In this document: positions 22,842-32,412 of the stretch, piece after piece
Numbering within the stretch: position 1 is the first letter of the stretch
How the letters are laid out: every line of letters starts with the position of its first letter
Assembly: GCF_020172685.1 (NCBI RefSeq)
Contig: NZ_CP083986.1
Span: forward strand, 2,000,038-2,064,037
Source of the DNA: [Mycobacterium] nativiensis
GTDB taxonomy: Bacteria > Actinomycetota > Actinomycetes > Mycobacteriales > Mycobacteriaceae
Length of the DNA stretch: 64,000 nucleotides
Reading direction: 5' to 3'
Notes under the pieces: generated by a model
The model's database searches: none
Seen by the model: the letters and a program-made list of their open reading frames with translations, nothing else
Told to the model about the DNA's origin: nothing
Program-made: the position numbers and the translations under genes

Positions 22842-24401
22842 ATGGCGCATGACACAGGCCCCGCGATGGGCATGTCCGTCGGGGCGACCGCTCTGGCTGC
22901 GGTCACCGCCGATCGCGCGGTTACTCGCCGACCGGTACTGACGCTGTTCCGGGATCGGCCGTCGCAGATCGGTATGCCGTCGGAGAAGTCCACCGGAAAT
23001 CCCGACCTCGACGAGCGCGGCCTGGTGGTCACCGACTTCGTGGACCGCGTCGGCGGGGGACGGCCGGTGGTGGCCGGCGACGGATCCACCCACCGCGCCG
23101 AGCAATTGCTCGCCGATGGACTGCATGCGCTGGCCTACGCCGCGACCGAGGGACGCCCGATACCGCCGGCGGTGGCGGTCACCCACCCCGCGCACTGGAC
23201 GCGGGAAGCTGTCAGTGCCCTGCGCACCGCCTTGGGGCGGGTGTCGGAGTGGGGGCAGCACCCGGTGTCGCTGATGTCCGACACCGCCGCCGCACTGACT
23301 GCGCTGCAAGCCAATCCGGGCCTGCCAGACCACGGCATCATCGCGGTCTGCGACTTCGGCGGCAGCGGAACCAACATCACCCTCGTCGACGCCAGGCGCG
23401 GATTCGAGCCGATCGGTGCCACGCTGCGCAACACCACGTTCAGCGGTGACGTGATCGACCAGGCGCTGCTGGACCATGTGGTGGCCGATCTGGGCGGCAA
23501 CGGCGACGGGCCGCCGACGGTGGGGTCGCTGACCAGACTGCGCGGGCAGTGTCGCGACGCCAAGGAGCGGCTGTCGACCGAGACGGTGGCCGAGCTGGCC
23601 GGATTCCACGGCGGTGTCTGGCTGACCCGTGTCGAACTCGACGAGGCACTGCGCCAGCCGCTCGAGGGCTTCTTCACGGTGTTGCAGGGCGTCCTGGACG
23701 AGCACGAGGTGCTGGCCGATGACCTGGCGGCGATCGTGTCGGTCGGCGGAGGGGCGAACATGCCTGCCGTCACGACCGGACTGTCGCAACGATTCGGGAC
23801 CGCGGTCATCAGCTCGCCGCGGCCGCAGCTGACGGCGGCTATCGGTGCCGCGCTGAGCGTCGCCGGCAACGTGGTGGCCATGCCTAAGAAGGCATCGCCG
23901 CCGGCCGAGCCGCCGCCGTTCCCGGAGACGCTGCCGCCGCCCGAACACACTCCGCCGCCGGCGGAGAGCGCGCCGGACATGCCACCGCAGCCCCTGATGA
24001 CACCGCCTCCGCCTCCGCCACCGCCGCGACCTGCCCCGGTATCGCCGCGGCCGCCCGCCGTACCGGAACCGGAGGAGAGTCGCGAGCGGACCGAGGTCCA
24101 GTGGTACCGGCGACCGATTCCGGTGGTCATTCTGGCCGCTGTGATCGCGATGCTGTTGGGCACGGTGGCCGTGCTGGTGCTGCGCCGCGCCGCCGACAGT
24201 GACCAGGACTCCGTCCCGACACCGGCATCGACGACGACCACGACGGTGACGTCGACCGTCGAGCCGCCGCCGGCATTCGCGCCGCACACCGAACCGGCTC
24301 CGCCGGCCCTGCCCGAGCATCCCGAGCAGCAGGAGGGTCCGGCTCACCCGGAGACCCCGACGTACGTGCCGGAGACCACCGAGACCCCCCTCGCCCCCTG
24401 A
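22842..24401 (+). CDS. Hsp70-like ATPase domain fused to Pro-rich linker and membrane anchor
   Basis: A 519-residue protein. Residues 1-340 resemble the actin/Hsp70 nucleotide-binding fold: MSVGATALAAVTADRAV at the N-terminus, CDFGGSGTNITLVDA near residue 169 (phosphate 2 loop) and IVSVGGGANMPAV near 300 (adenosine motif). There is no DnaK substrate-binding domain. Instead there is a Pro-rich stretch (about 345-415), a single membrane span (PIPVVILAAVIAMLLGTVAVLVL) and a Thr/Pro/Glu-rich tail predicted to be outside. The N-terminal phosphate-1 DxG is weak (MSVG), so ATP hydrolysis is uncertain. It is probably a membrane-tethered actin-like or Hsp70-like regulator of the envelope (inference). 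Confidence 0.75.
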   Translation: MAHDTGPAMGMSVGATALAAVTADRAVTRRPVLTLFRDRPSQIGMPSEKSTGNPDLDERGLVVTDFVDRVGGGRPVVAGDGSTHRAEQLLADGLHALAYAATEGRPIPPAVAVTHPAHWTREAVSALRTALGRVSEWGQHPVSLMSDTAAALTALQANPGLPDHGIIAVCDFGGSGTNITLVDARRGFEPIGATLRNTTFSGDVIDQALLDHVVADLGGNGDGPPTVGSLTRLRGQCRDAKERLSTETVAELAGFHGGVWLTRVELDEALRQPLEGFFTVLQGVLDEHEVLADDLAAIVSVGGGANMPAVTTGLSQRFGTAVISSPRPQLTAAIGAALSVAGNVVAMPKKASPPAEPPPFPETLPPPEHTPPPAESAPDMPPQPLMTPPPPPPPPRPAPVSPRPPAVPEPEESRERTEVQWYRRPIPVVILAAVIAMLLGTVAVLVLRRAADSDQDSVPTPASTTTTTVTSTVEPPPAFAPHTEPAPPALPEHPEQQEGPAHPETPTYVPETTETPLAP

Positions 24402-24504
24402 TGTTTCGCGGCGCTCTTGGCCAGAACGACCAAGGCCGGCGGAGTCTGCACCCGCTGCGGGCGGTTCGTCAGCCCGGCGGGTCAACCGTGGCACACTTCC
24501 GAAG

Positions 24505-25212
24505 GTGAGCGCTGCGCGGGCGAGCGGACGCCTTCCGGCAGTGATCTCGGCAGTCCTGATGGTCATCGGGGCAATCGGGTTCGTGGTTGCGCTGACACTC
24601 AATGCGTTCCTGTTCGACCGCTACAACGCCTACGGCGAGGTGCCGATCCCGGGGTCGGGCAGCGTGCAGCTGCCCGCCGGTGAGGTGACGATCAGCCTGC
24701 ACACCCGGGTCATCTCCAGCCCCACCGGCGGCGGACTGCCGGTGCCGCCGCTGAGCCTGGGGGTGCAGCCGCCGGCCGGGGCGGTCCAACCCGCGATCGA
24801 GGAGAGCGTCGGGGTCACCACGACGGTCAACAACGACTCACGTCGGCGGCTGTGGCGGATGCAGGTGGTCGCGGCGGGCGAGTATCGGATCACCACCGAC
24901 GGCCAGGTCGGCGGATTCATCGCCCCGCGGCTGGCCTTCGGCCACTCCAGCGCCTACGGATCGCTGGTCTGGGTGTTCCCGGCGGTGTTCGGGATCGGCG
25001 TGGTGGGCCTGATCGCGGCGACCTGGTGGCGGCGCAGGCGGCGTGGCCGGCCGCGGGTGAAAAGCGGTTACGACCAGGGCGCGGTGCTCAGCCCCGATGG
25101 CGCGGGTGTCCGCATCGAGCAGCTCAAAACGATTACGGCGCTGCGTGATTCCGGGGCGTTGACCCAGCAGGAGTTCGAGGCCGAGAAGCGGCGAATCCTC
25201 GACGGACGCTGA
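24505..25212 (+). CDS. Membrane protein with C-terminal SHOCT domain
   Basis: A 235-residue protein from GTG 24505. An N-terminal membrane helix (PAVISAVLMVIGAIGFVVAL) and a second one (LVWVFPAVFGIGVVGLIAATWW) flank an external domain of about 100 residues made mostly of beta strands. A basic stop-transfer (RRRRRGRPR) and a C-terminal SHOCT motif (IEQLKTITALRDSGALTQQEFEAEKRRIL, split here for length) follow. SHOCT domains are short helical modules often at the ends of membrane or oligomerising proteins. The function is unknown. The gene ends just before the 59-bp tandem repeat. Confidence 0.7.
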   Translation: MSAARASGRLPAVISAVLMVIGAIGFVVALTLNAFLFDRYNAYGEVPIPGSGSVQLPAGEVTISLHTRVISSPTGGGLPVPPLSLGVQPPAGAVQPAIEESVGVTTTVNNDSRRRLWRMQVVAAGEYRITTDGQVGGFIAPRLAFGHSSAYGSLVWVFPAVFGIGVVGLIAATWWRRRRRGRPRVKSGYDQGAVLSPDGAGVRIEQLKTITALRDSGALTQQEFEAEKRRILDGR

Positions 25213-25215
25213 CTC

Positions 25216-25340
25216 TCAGTGGCGGGGTTGGATGGGCCGCTTCCTCTTCACCGCTCGTTCCTCGCGGCGCGTCGTCAGTGGCCGGGTTGGATGGGCCGCT
25301 TCCTCTTCACCGCTCGTTCCTCGCGGCGCGTCGTCAGTGG
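25216..25340. repeat. 59-bp tandem direct repeat (two copies plus 7 bases)
   Basis: Copies start at 25216 and 25275 and a third begins at 25334 for seven bases (TCAGTGG). The two full copies differ at one base. The unit contains CCGCTTCCTCTTCACCGCTC and CTCGCGGCGCGTCG. The TCA at the start of the third partial copy is the stop codon of the MBL gene, so the duplication arose at that gene's 3' end. The array fills the gap between convergent genes. Confidence 0.9.
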
Positions 25341-25960
25341 CCGCGGGCTACCCAGTCGTCGTAGTGGATGAGTTCGTCGCCGATGCGGGTGCTGTCGCCG
25401 TGTCCGGTGTAGACGATGGTGTCGGCGGGTAGTTTTGCGAGCTGTTCGGAGATCGAGGCCAGGATGGTCGGGAAGTCCGAGAAGGAGCGGCCGGTGGCTC
25501 CCGGTCCGCCGTGAAACAGGGTGTCGCCGCTGAATACCGCGCCCAGGTCTGGTGCGTGCCAGCACACCGAGCCGGGCGAGTGACCGGGGGTGTGCAGCGC
25601 CCGCAGTTCCAAGCCCCCGACAGTGAGCGTGTCGCCGTTGGTTACGGCCCGAAAGTCACTGTCGGGGTGGGTCATCTGCCACAACATGTCGTCGCCGGGA
25701 TGTAGGAGCACCGGTGCGTCGAGTTGCTGGCCCAGTTGCGGGGCGACGGTGATGTGGTCGTTGTGGCCGTGGGTGCACACCACCGCCACCACGTGGCGTC
25801 CGCCGACGGCCTCGAGGATCGGGGTGGCGTCGTGGGCGGCGTCGAAGACGATCACCTGCGAGTCGTCGCCGACGATCCAGATGTTGTTGTCGACATCCCA
25901 GCTGCCGCCGTCGAGTTCGAACCTGCCACTGGTGACGACCCGCTGAATCGCCTCGCTCAC
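25334..25960 (-). CDS. Metallo-beta-lactamase-fold hydrolase
   Basis: A 208-residue protein starting at GTG 25960, which overlaps the stop of the mscR gene (GTGA). The dinuclear metal motif is T-H64-G-H66-N-D68-H69, followed by [12 protein letters not shown] and [12 protein letters not shown] and a late YTGHGD. The layout matches glyoxalase-II-like hydrolases. In M. tuberculosis an MBL protein gene (Rv2260) also follows the mycothiol-dependent dehydrogenase gene (from memory), so it may hydrolyse an S-acyl-mycothiol made by MscR (inference). The stop lies in the 59-bp repeat. Confidence 0.87.
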   Translation of the reverse strand: MSEAIQRVVTSGRFELDGGSWDVDNNIWIVGDDSQVIVFDAAHDATPILEAVGGRHVVAVVCTHGHNDHITVAPQLGQQLDAPVLLHPGDDMLWQMTHPDSDFRAVTNGDTLTVGGLELRALHTPGHSPGSVCWHAPDLGAVFSGDTLFHGGPGATGRSFSDFPTILASISEQLAKLPADTIVYTGHGDSTRIGDELIHYDDWVARGH

Positions 25961-27042
25961 AGCATCACCACCGACCGCAGCACCTCGCCGCCGTGCATGC
26001 GACCGAATGCCTTCTCGACATCGGCCAGCCCGATGCGTTCGGAGACGAACTTGTCCAGCGGCAGCCGGCCCTGCAGATACAGGCTGATCAGGGTGGGAAA
26101 GTCCCGTTCGGGTAGGCAGTCGCCGTACCACGAGGACTTCAGCGATCCGCCGCGGGAGAAGAAGTCGATCAGTGGCATCTGCAGTTGCATGTCCGGGGTC
26201 GGAACTCCCACCAGCACCACGGTTCCGGCCAGGTCGCGGGCGTAGAACGCCTGCTTCCAGGTCTCCGGTCGACCGACCGCGTCGATCACCACGTCGGCAC
26301 CGAAACCGTCGGTGAGGTCTTGGATGGTCTCGACCGGGTCGAGTTCGCGGGCGTTGATGGTGTGGGTGGCGCCGAATTCGCGGGCCCAGGCCAGTTTGGT
26401 GTCATCGGTGTCCACGGCGATGATGCGCCGGGCACCCACTAGGGCCGCCCCGGCGATCGCGGCATCACCCACCCCGCCGCAGCCGATCACCGCGACGGTG
26501 TCATCGCGGGTGATGGCGCCGGTGTTGATCGCCGCGCCCAGACCGGCCATCACCCCGCAACCCAAAAGGCCGGCCACCGCCGGATCCGCACTCGGGTCGA
26601 CTTTGGTGCATTGGCCTTCGTGGACCAGGGTCTTGTCGGCGAAGGCCCCGATGCCCAGTGCCGGGGTCAGTTCGGTGCCATCGGTCAGGGTCATCGGGAC
26701 CGAGGCGTTGAAGGTGTCAAAGCACAGGTGCGGGCGGCCGCGTTTGCAGGCCCGGCACTGCCCGCACACCGCACGCCAGTTCAGCACCACGAAGTCACCG
26801 GGTGCCACCGCGGTGACCGCCGAGCCCACCGACTCGACGGTGCCGGAGGCCTCGTGACCCAACAGGAACGGGTAACTGTCATTGATGCCGCCATCGCGAT
26901 AGGTCAGATCGGTGTGGCACACCCCGCAAGCGGTGATGGCCACCACCACATCGTTGGCACCGGGATCGGGGATGACGATCTCGGCCACCTCGACCGGCTT
27001 GCCCTGTTCACGGGAGATCACACCACGCACAGTCTGACTCAT
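25957..27042 (-). CDS. mscR: Mycothiol-dependent formaldehyde dehydrogenase / S-nitrosomycothiol reductase
   Basis: A 361-residue zinc alcohol dehydrogenase. The catalytic zinc cysteine is C42 in ACGVCHTD, with GHEASG following. The structural zinc set is [15 protein letters not shown], and NAD binds at [11 protein letters not shown]. Overall sequence agrees very closely with my memory of M. tuberculosis Rv2259 (AdhE2/MscR), including [14 protein letters not shown] and [10 protein letters not shown]. The enzyme oxidises S-hydroxymethyl-mycothiol formed from formaldehyde and reduces S-nitrosomycothiol, in the cytosol. It is translationally coupled to the MBL hydrolase downstream. Confidence 0.9.
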   Translation of the reverse strand: MSQTVRGVISREQGKPVEVAEIVIPDPGANDVVVAITACGVCHTDLTYRDGGINDSYPFLLGHEASGTVESVGSAVTAVAPGDFVVLNWRAVCGQCRACKRGRPHLCFDTFNASVPMTLTDGTELTPALGIGAFADKTLVHEGQCTKVDPSADPAVAGLLGCGVMAGLGAAINTGAITRDDTVAVIGCGGVGDAAIAGAALVGARRIIAVDTDDTKLAWAREFGATHTINARELDPVETIQDLTDGFGADVVIDAVGRPETWKQAFYARDLAGTVVLVGVPTPDMQLQMPLIDFFSRGGSLKSSWYGDCLPERDFPTLISLYLQGRLPLDKFVSERIGLADVEKAFGRMHGGEVLRSVVML

Positions 27043-27052
27043 GGCCCCAACC

Positions 27053-28855
27053 TTAGGTGGCTGGTGCGATGCCCGGCGCCGGTACCTCCGTGCGCGCGGT
27101 GACGGCGGGGGTGCGGGTGTCGGCGCGCAGGAAACTTCCGGTGCGTTGCGTCCCGAGCACGTCGGTGGGCTGACCGTCGAGCACCACCGTTTGGCCGGAG
27201 ATCAACACCGCGGTGACGGCGTCGTCGTTGCGGTTCACCATGCGCGACAGTCCGCCGTACGGTGCGAAGGACTCCTCGGTGTATTCCTCCAGGGAGGCGT
27301 CGAGGTGATCGGGGTCGAGCACCAGGATGTCGGCGCGGTCGCCGACCCGCAGGTGGCCGGCATCGATCCGGTACCAGTCGGCCAGTTCACCGGTGAGCCG
27401 GTGCACCGCCTGCTCGACCGACAGGAACGGCTGACCGGCCCGCTCGGCGTCGACCACATGGCGCAACAACCGCAGGCCCATGTTGTAGAACGCCATGTTG
27501 CGCAGGTGCGCGCCCGCGTCCGAGAAGCCCATCTGGATGCCTGGCTCCTGAGCGATCTTCTTGAGCACCTCGGGCCGGTGGTTGGAGATGGTGGTGCGCC
27601 AGCGCAGCGCGGTGCCGTGTTCGAGAACCAGGTCGAAGAACGCATCGACGGGATGCACCCCGCCGCGGTCGACGCCGACCTGCCCGAAGGACTTCCCGAT
27701 CACCGACGTGTCGGGGCAGTCGACGATCTCGGCGTCGAAGAAGTCGCGGTGCCAGACCCGCGGGCCGTACTTGTTCTCGTAGTCCTTGCGGAAGCGTCGC
27801 CGGTAGGACTCATCGCGCATCAGCTCGTCGCGTTCGACGTACTCCCGCAGGTGCAGTGCCTCGGCGCCGGAGCCGAACTCTTCGAAGATCACCAGGTCGA
27901 TGCCGTCGGCGTACACCTCGAACGGCACCGGCAGATGCTGCCAGCGGAAGTCGGCGCCCAGTTTGTTCAGCATCCGCGCCGCCTTGACCATCAACGGCAC
28001 CGCCACCGGGTTAGCTTTGACGTCGGCGGCGGCCAGCAGACTGGTCTTGAGCGGACGGCGGAAGATCCCCAGGGCCTGTGCCAGTTGGGACACCAGGTCG
28101 AGCGGGTTCTTGACGTCGGGACCGGCCTGCAGAATCCGCCCGCTGCGGCGCAGCTTCGACTTGAGGCGGCGGAGTTCTTTCGGCTTGGCGTAGGTCGACG
28201 GCAGGGTGCGCGAGCGGCAGGTCTCCCCGTCGAGCTTGTCGAAAAGCAGTTGCTGGGAAGACATTCCGACAAAGCCTGCTTGCAACGCCTCGTCGAGCAT
28301 GGCGTCCATCCGGGCTTGCTCGGCTGCCGTCGGCCGGACGTCGGCGCGGGTGGCGCGGTCCAGGCCCATGGTCGCAGCCCGCATGTCCGAATGCCCGATG
28401 AACGCGGTCACGTTCGGGCCGAGCGGAATCTTCTCCAGGGCGGTGATGTAGTCCGCGCAGCTTGACCAGGTCCTGAACTCGTCGATCGTGTCGACCACGT
28501 ACTGGCGCGGGATGGCCTCAACCCGCCCGAATATGTCACCGGCGTCCTGGCCGTCGACGTGGATGGTGGACAGCGAGCACGAGCCCACCAGCACCGTCGT
28601 CACACCGTGGCGCACCGACTCCGACAGGGCGGGGGCGACGAGCACCTCCACGTCGTAGTGGGTGTGGATGTCGAGCAGCCCGGGCAGCACCCACTTGCCG
28701 GCGGCGTCGATCACCCGGCCGCAGCCCGCCTCGTCGAGCGGCTCGGCGGTGATGGCGACGATGTGCCCGTCGCGGATACCGATGTTGCGGATCGCCGATT
28801 GTGCGCCGGTGCCGTCGAACCACCGGCCGCCGCGGATCACGGTGTCAAAGCTCAC
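27053..28855 (-). CDS. D-aminoacylase-like amidohydrolase
   Basis: A 600-residue protein starting at a GTG near 28855, with AAAGGA about six bases upstream; an earlier in-frame ATG (28951) lies in the divergent promoter region and is not favoured. The amidohydrolase signature is [11 protein letters not shown] (metal His-x-His), then [14 protein letters not shown] and the metal Asp in GFSDAGAHL. The family includes N-acyl-D-amino-acid deacylases and similar enzymes; many actinobacterial members have no known substrate. It is divergent from an AraC regulator, which probably controls it. Confidence 0.82.
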   Translation of the reverse strand: MSFDTVIRGGRWFDGTGAQSAIRNIGIRDGHIVAITAEPLDEAGCGRVIDAAGKWVLPGLLDIHTHYDVEVLVAPALSESVRHGVTTVLVGSCSLSTIHVDGQDAGDIFGRVEAIPRQYVVDTIDEFRTWSSCADYITALEKIPLGPNVTAFIGHSDMRAATMGLDRATRADVRPTAAEQARMDAMLDEALQAGFVGMSSQQLLFDKLDGETCRSRTLPSTYAKPKELRRLKSKLRRSGRILQAGPDVKNPLDLVSQLAQALGIFRRPLKTSLLAAADVKANPVAVPLMVKAARMLNKLGADFRWQHLPVPFEVYADGIDLVIFEEFGSGAEALHLREYVERDELMRDESYRRRFRKDYENKYGPRVWHRDFFDAEIVDCPDTSVIGKSFGQVGVDRGGVHPVDAFFDLVLEHGTALRWRTTISNHRPEVLKKIAQEPGIQMGFSDAGAHLRNMAFYNMGLRLLRHVVDAERAGQPFLSVEQAVHRLTGELADWYRIDAGHLRVGDRADILVLDPDHLDASLEEYTEESFAPYGGLSRMVNRNDDAVTAVLISGQTVVLDGQPTDVLGTQRTGSFLRADTRTPAVTARTEVPAPGIAPAT

Positions 28856-28949
28856 GGGTGTTCCTTTCAAGCTGGATGCTGCTCCCAGCATGGCCCGCGG
28901 CGTCAGCGAAGTCTTGACTTCCCCGGACATTTCTTTGACAGTTGCGGAC

Positions 28950-29993
28950 ATGTCTGTGGTACGTGGGACGGCACTGTCCGGTTACCCGGAACTGGTCACC
29001 GAACTCGGCGGTGATCCGGAGGGGTTGCTTGCCGCTGCCGGGGTGCCGCCCGCGGCGGTCGGAACACACGAGGTGTTCGTTCCCTACCGCGCGGTGATCC
29101 TGGCTATCGAGAACGCAGCGAGTGCGACCTCGTGTCCGGATTTCGGGCGTCGGCTGGCACTGCGCCAAGACATCGGGAACTTCGGGCCGCTGGGGGTGGC
29201 CGCGCGCACCGCCGCCACGGTCGGCGGCGCATTCTCCATCGTGGAACGGTTCATGTCCGCCTACAGCCCGGCGATCTCGGCGCATATCCAGCCCGGGGCG
29301 AACAGCGCCGAGTCGTTCTACGCGTTCGAGGTGCTCATCGAGCGGTCGCCACCGCATCCGCAGACCACCGAGCTGTCGCTCGGGGTGTCGCTGGGGATCA
29401 TGCGGATGATGTTCGATGCCCCTTACGCGCCGCTGTCGGTTCATCTTCCACACGAGCCGCTGACCCCGGTGCGCGATTATCTGGCCTACTTCGGTTGCCG
29501 GCCCTACTTCGCTCAGCCGGTCGCCGGATTCACGTTCCGCGCCGCCGACCTGGACCGGCCAATACACCGTTCACCGCACCACGAGCCCTACGCCCACCAG
29601 GCTATGGTGCATTACCTGCGCGGCGTCACCGCCGAATCGCCCGGCCTGGCCGCGTCCGTGCGCGCGATGGCCCGTCAGCTGCTGCCCACCGGCACGGTGA
29701 CCCTGGAGTTGATCGCGGGCGAACTGGGCCTGCACCCCAAGGCGTTGCACCGGAAGCTGGCCGCCGAGCAGACCACGTTCGCCGCCCTGATCGATCGGGT
29801 TCGCCGCGACGCCGCCGACCGCTACCTGCGCGACACCGACATCAGCCTGTCGCACCTGACCCGCGAACTCGGGTACGCCGAACAGAGTGTGCTCAGCCGC
29901 TCTTGCCAGCGCTGGTTCGGGTGCAGCGCGACCAGTCACCGCAAGGCGGTGCGCGCCGCGATCCGGACGGAGGCCGGGCTGGGCACGCTTTAG
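28950..29993 (+). CDS. AraC family regulator with arabinose-binding-like N-terminal domain
   Basis: A 347-residue protein from ATG 28950. Residues 15-200 form the PF12625-type ligand domain (GYPELVTELGGDPEGLLAAAG, LGVAARTAATVG) and the last 100 residues hold the two AraC helix-turn-helix units (ELGLHPKALHRKLAAEQTTF and LTRELGYAEQSVLSRSCQRW). This OruR/ArgR-like group usually activates an adjacent catabolic gene. It is divergent from the D-aminoacylase-like gene with about 95 bp between starts, so that is the likely target. The inducer is unknown. Confidence 0.88.
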   Translation: MSVVRGTALSGYPELVTELGGDPEGLLAAAGVPPAAVGTHEVFVPYRAVILAIENAASATSCPDFGRRLALRQDIGNFGPLGVAARTAATVGGAFSIVERFMSAYSPAISAHIQPGANSAESFYAFEVLIERSPPHPQTTELSLGVSLGIMRMMFDAPYAPLSVHLPHEPLTPVRDYLAYFGCRPYFAQPVAGFTFRAADLDRPIHRSPHHEPYAHQAMVHYLRGVTAESPGLAASVRAMARQLLPTGTVTLELIAGELGLHPKALHRKLAAEQTTFAALIDRVRRDAADRYLRDTDISLSHLTRELGYAEQSVLSRSCQRWFGCSATSHRKAVRAAIRTEAGLGTL

Positions 29994-30004
29994 TCTGGCC
30001 TGTG

Positions 30005-30847
30005 ATGTCCGCCCTCGAAGCCCCCGGAGCCCTGGCCGCCCTCGACGAGTGGCCGGTCGCCAACGCGGCCGCCGCGGTGATCGGCCCCCAAGGCGTGCTG
30101 GCCACCCACGGCGACACCGCCCGGCAGTTCTATCTGGCGTCGGTGACCAAACCGCTGGTGGCCCGCGCGGTGCAGGTCGCGGTCGAGGAGGGGGCCATCG
30201 AGCTGGACACCCCGGCCGGCCCGCCCGGCGCCACCGTGCGGCATCTGCTCGCGCATGCCTCCGGGCTGTCGGCGGACTCCGACCGCGTGCTGGCCAAGCC
30301 CGGCACCCGAAGGGTGTACTCCAACCGCGGCTTCGCGGTGCTGGCCGCCGCCGTGCAGGAGGCCTCGGACATCGAGTTCGGTCGCTACCTGGCCGAAGCG
30401 GTGTTCGAGCCGCTGGGCATGTCGTCCAGCCGGCTGGACGGTGGTGCCGCGGCGGCCGGTTTCGGGGGCACCTCGACGGTCGCCGACCTGGCCGCCTTCG
30501 CCGGCGACCTGCTCGCGCCGGTCACGGTGTCGCCGCAGCTGCATGCCGAGGCCACCCGTGTGCAGTTTCCCGGCCTGGACGGCGTATTGCCTGGTTACGG
30601 GCCGCAGCGGCCCAACGACTGGGGCCTGGGCTTCGAGATTCGCGACGGCAAATCCCCGCACTGGACGGGTGCGGCGAACTCGGCGCAGACGTTCGGCCAT
30701 TTCGGCCAGTCAGGCACCCTGATCTGGGCTGATCCGGTGATCGGGCGGGCTCTGGTGGTACTCACCGACCGTGACTTCGGGGACTGGGTGACGCCGCGGT
30801 GGCCGGCGCTGGCGGATGCGGTCATGTCGGAGTACGGCCGGGACTAG
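30005..30847 (+). CDS. Beta-lactamase-family serine hydrolase
   Basis: A 280-residue protein from ATG 30005. The nucleophile motif is S46-V-T-K49, the second motif is YSN (RVYSNRGF, about residue 101), and HFGQSG near the end is the third box. No signal peptide is visible, so it is probably cytosolic. The family includes esterases, peptidases and class C beta-lactamases; the role here is unknown. It begins 11 bases after the AraC stop. TAGTCT overlapping that stop (29991-29996) lies nine bases before the ATG and could be a leaderless -10 element. Confidence 0.82.
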   Translation: MSALEAPGALAALDEWPVANAAAAVIGPQGVLATHGDTARQFYLASVTKPLVARAVQVAVEEGAIELDTPAGPPGATVRHLLAHASGLSADSDRVLAKPGTRRVYSNRGFAVLAAAVQEASDIEFGRYLAEAVFEPLGMSSSRLDGGAAAAGFGGTSTVADLAAFAGDLLAPVTVSPQLHAEATRVQFPGLDGVLPGYGPQRPNDWGLGFEIRDGKSPHWTGAANSAQTFGHFGQSGTLIWADPVIGRALVVLTDRDFGDWVTPRWPALADAVMSEYGRD

Positions 30848-30972
30848 CCAACAGGCGTCTCACAAGGCACAATAGACACATACGACGCTAAATAAACAGC
30901 AGTATCAGCGCTCTTAGGGTTCCACCAGGCCGCTTGGGGAAGACGTCCCTCGTGGATCCGAAGGAGCAACTG

Positions 30973-31494
30973 ATGCGCGCGACGAATCAATTCGCCGACG
31001 TGACCAGCGGTGTGGTGCACATCCACGCATCGCCCGCTGCGGTGTGCCCGCATATCGAGTGGGCACTGACGTCGACTCTGGGGTCCCGTACTGCCCCGGC
31101 GAAGCTGAACTGGACGCCGCAGCCGGCCATGCCCGGACAGTTGCGTGCGGTCATCAACTGGGTCGGTCCGGTGGGCACCGGCGGCCGACTGGCCAGCGCA
31201 TTGCGCTCCTGGTCGGTGCTGCGTTTCGAGGTCACCGAGGATCCCAGCGCCGGGGTGGACGGTCAGCGGTTCAGCCACACCCCGCAGCTGGGCTTGTGGA
31301 GCGGGGCAATGAGCGCCAACGGTGACGTGATGGTCGGGGAGATGCGGCTGCGCACCATGATGGCGGCCGGCGCCGACGCGTTGGCCGCAGACCTGGAAAC
31401 GGTGCTGGGCACCGCCTGGGACGAGGCGCTGGAGCCCTACCGCTACGGCGGCGACGGCGCGGAGGTGTCCTGGCTCAGCCGCGGCGTCGGCTGA
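30973..31494 (+). CDS. DUF3145 family protein
   Basis: A 173-residue protein starting at ATG 30973 with AAGGAG at 30961-30966. It opens with MRATNQFADVTSGVVHIHAS and continues PAAVCPHIEWALTSTLG, which is typical of DUF3145, a family nearly restricted to actinobacteria and of unknown function. There are no membrane segments. The 125 bases upstream hold no gene. It is convergent with the diacylglycerol kinase gene, with six bases between them. Confidence 0.88.
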   Translation: MRATNQFADVTSGVVHIHASPAAVCPHIEWALTSTLGSRTAPAKLNWTPQPAMPGQLRAVINWVGPVGTGGRLASALRSWSVLRFEVTEDPSAGVDGQRFSHTPQLGLWSGAMSANGDVMVGEMRLRTMMAAGADALAADLETVLGTAWDEALEPYRYGGDGAEVSWLSRGVG

Positions 31495-31500
31495 GTTCGG

Positions 31501-32412
31501 TTATGCCGGCCGCAGGATCTGCAGCGCGCCGGGTACCGCCGACACCGTGACCGGCAGCGCAGCGACGTAGTCCCCGTCGGCGTAGGCGTTGATCCCGGGG
31601 CACTCGACCCGAATCGATTTGGCTCGCCGGGTGCTCACCTCGTCGAGGTTCACGTGGGTGCCCTTGAACACGGTGGGGAACAGCCGGATCAGCTTGGTGC
31701 GGGAGTCCGAGTGCACCATGGTGACGTCCAGGAGTCCGTCGGCGTGATCGGCACCCGGGCAGATCAGCATTCCGCCGCCATAGCTGCGGGTGTTGCCGAA
31801 CGCCGCCAGCGTCAGGTCGATGTCGAGCGGCTCGTCGTCGTCGAACGTCAGCCGGAACGGCAGCAGCCGCAGCTTGGACATCTCGGCGACCATCGCCACG
31901 TTGTAACGCATCCGGCCGTGCGGCCAACGCATCCGGTTGACCCGGTCGCTGACCAGTGAGTCGAATCCGGCGGCCATCACGGTGCCGAACCACGACGGCG
32001 CGGCACCGTCGGGAGCGATGCGGCCCAGATCGACCGTCTCCGTGAAGCCGTCGGCGACGACGTCGGCGGCCGCCTCGGGATCGCCGGTGGGCAAACCATA
32101 TTCGCGGGCATGGTCGTTGCCGGTACCGGCCGGCACGATCCCCAGCGGCACGTCGCCGAGCGCCAGTGCCTGCAGTGCCAGCGAGATGACCCCGTCGCCG
32201 CCGGCCACCACCACCGCGTCGGTGCCGCCGGCCAGCGCCTGGTCGAGCAGCTGGCGTGCGTGCTGGGGGTCCGAGCCGACGATGTGGTTGACGTCGACGC
32301 CGCGCCGGTGGAACTGCGCGAGCGCACGCTCGGCCGCGTGCCCGGCATTGCCGTGCCCCGCCGCCGGATTGGTCAGCATCGTGATGCGGGCGACCCGGTG
32401 GCGCGAGCTCAT
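31501..32412 (-). CDS. Diacylglycerol kinase family lipid kinase
   Basis: A 303-residue protein whose ATG (32412) overlaps the stop of the upstream oxidase (ATGA). The catalytic-domain signatures are MLTNPAAGHGNA and VVAGGDGVISLAL (G71-G-D-G74), followed by VPAGTGNDHAREYGLP. The C-terminal beta domain holds AFGNTRSYGGGM and NAYADGDY. It phosphorylates diacylglycerol or a related lipid to the phosphatidate. It matches the order and style of M. tuberculosis Rv2252 (from memory), a lipid kinase linked to phosphatidylinositol mannoside synthesis. It acts at the inner leaflet of the membrane. Confidence 0.9.
   Translation of the reverse strand: MSSRHRVARITMLTNPAAGHGNAGHAAERALAQFHRRGVDVNHIVGSDPQHARQLLDQALAGGTDAVVVAGGDGVISLALQALALGDVPLGIVPAGTGNDHAREYGLPTGDPEAAADVVADGFTETVDLGRIAPDGAAPSWFGTVMAAGFDSLVSDRVNRMRWPHGRMRYNVAMVAEMSKLRLLPFRLTFDDDEPLDIDLTLAAFGNTRSYGGGMLICPGADHADGLLDVTMVHSDSRTKLIRLFPTVFKGTHVNLDEVSTRRAKSIRVECPGINAYADGDYVAALPVTVSAVPGALQILRPA

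Noticed and set aside
22689..24602. Very long minus-strand frame above the MFS gene (total more than 1000 codons)
   Set aside because: It runs antisense to the Hsp70-like gene and reads as Arg/His/Gly-rich shadow sequence typical of high-GC DNA.
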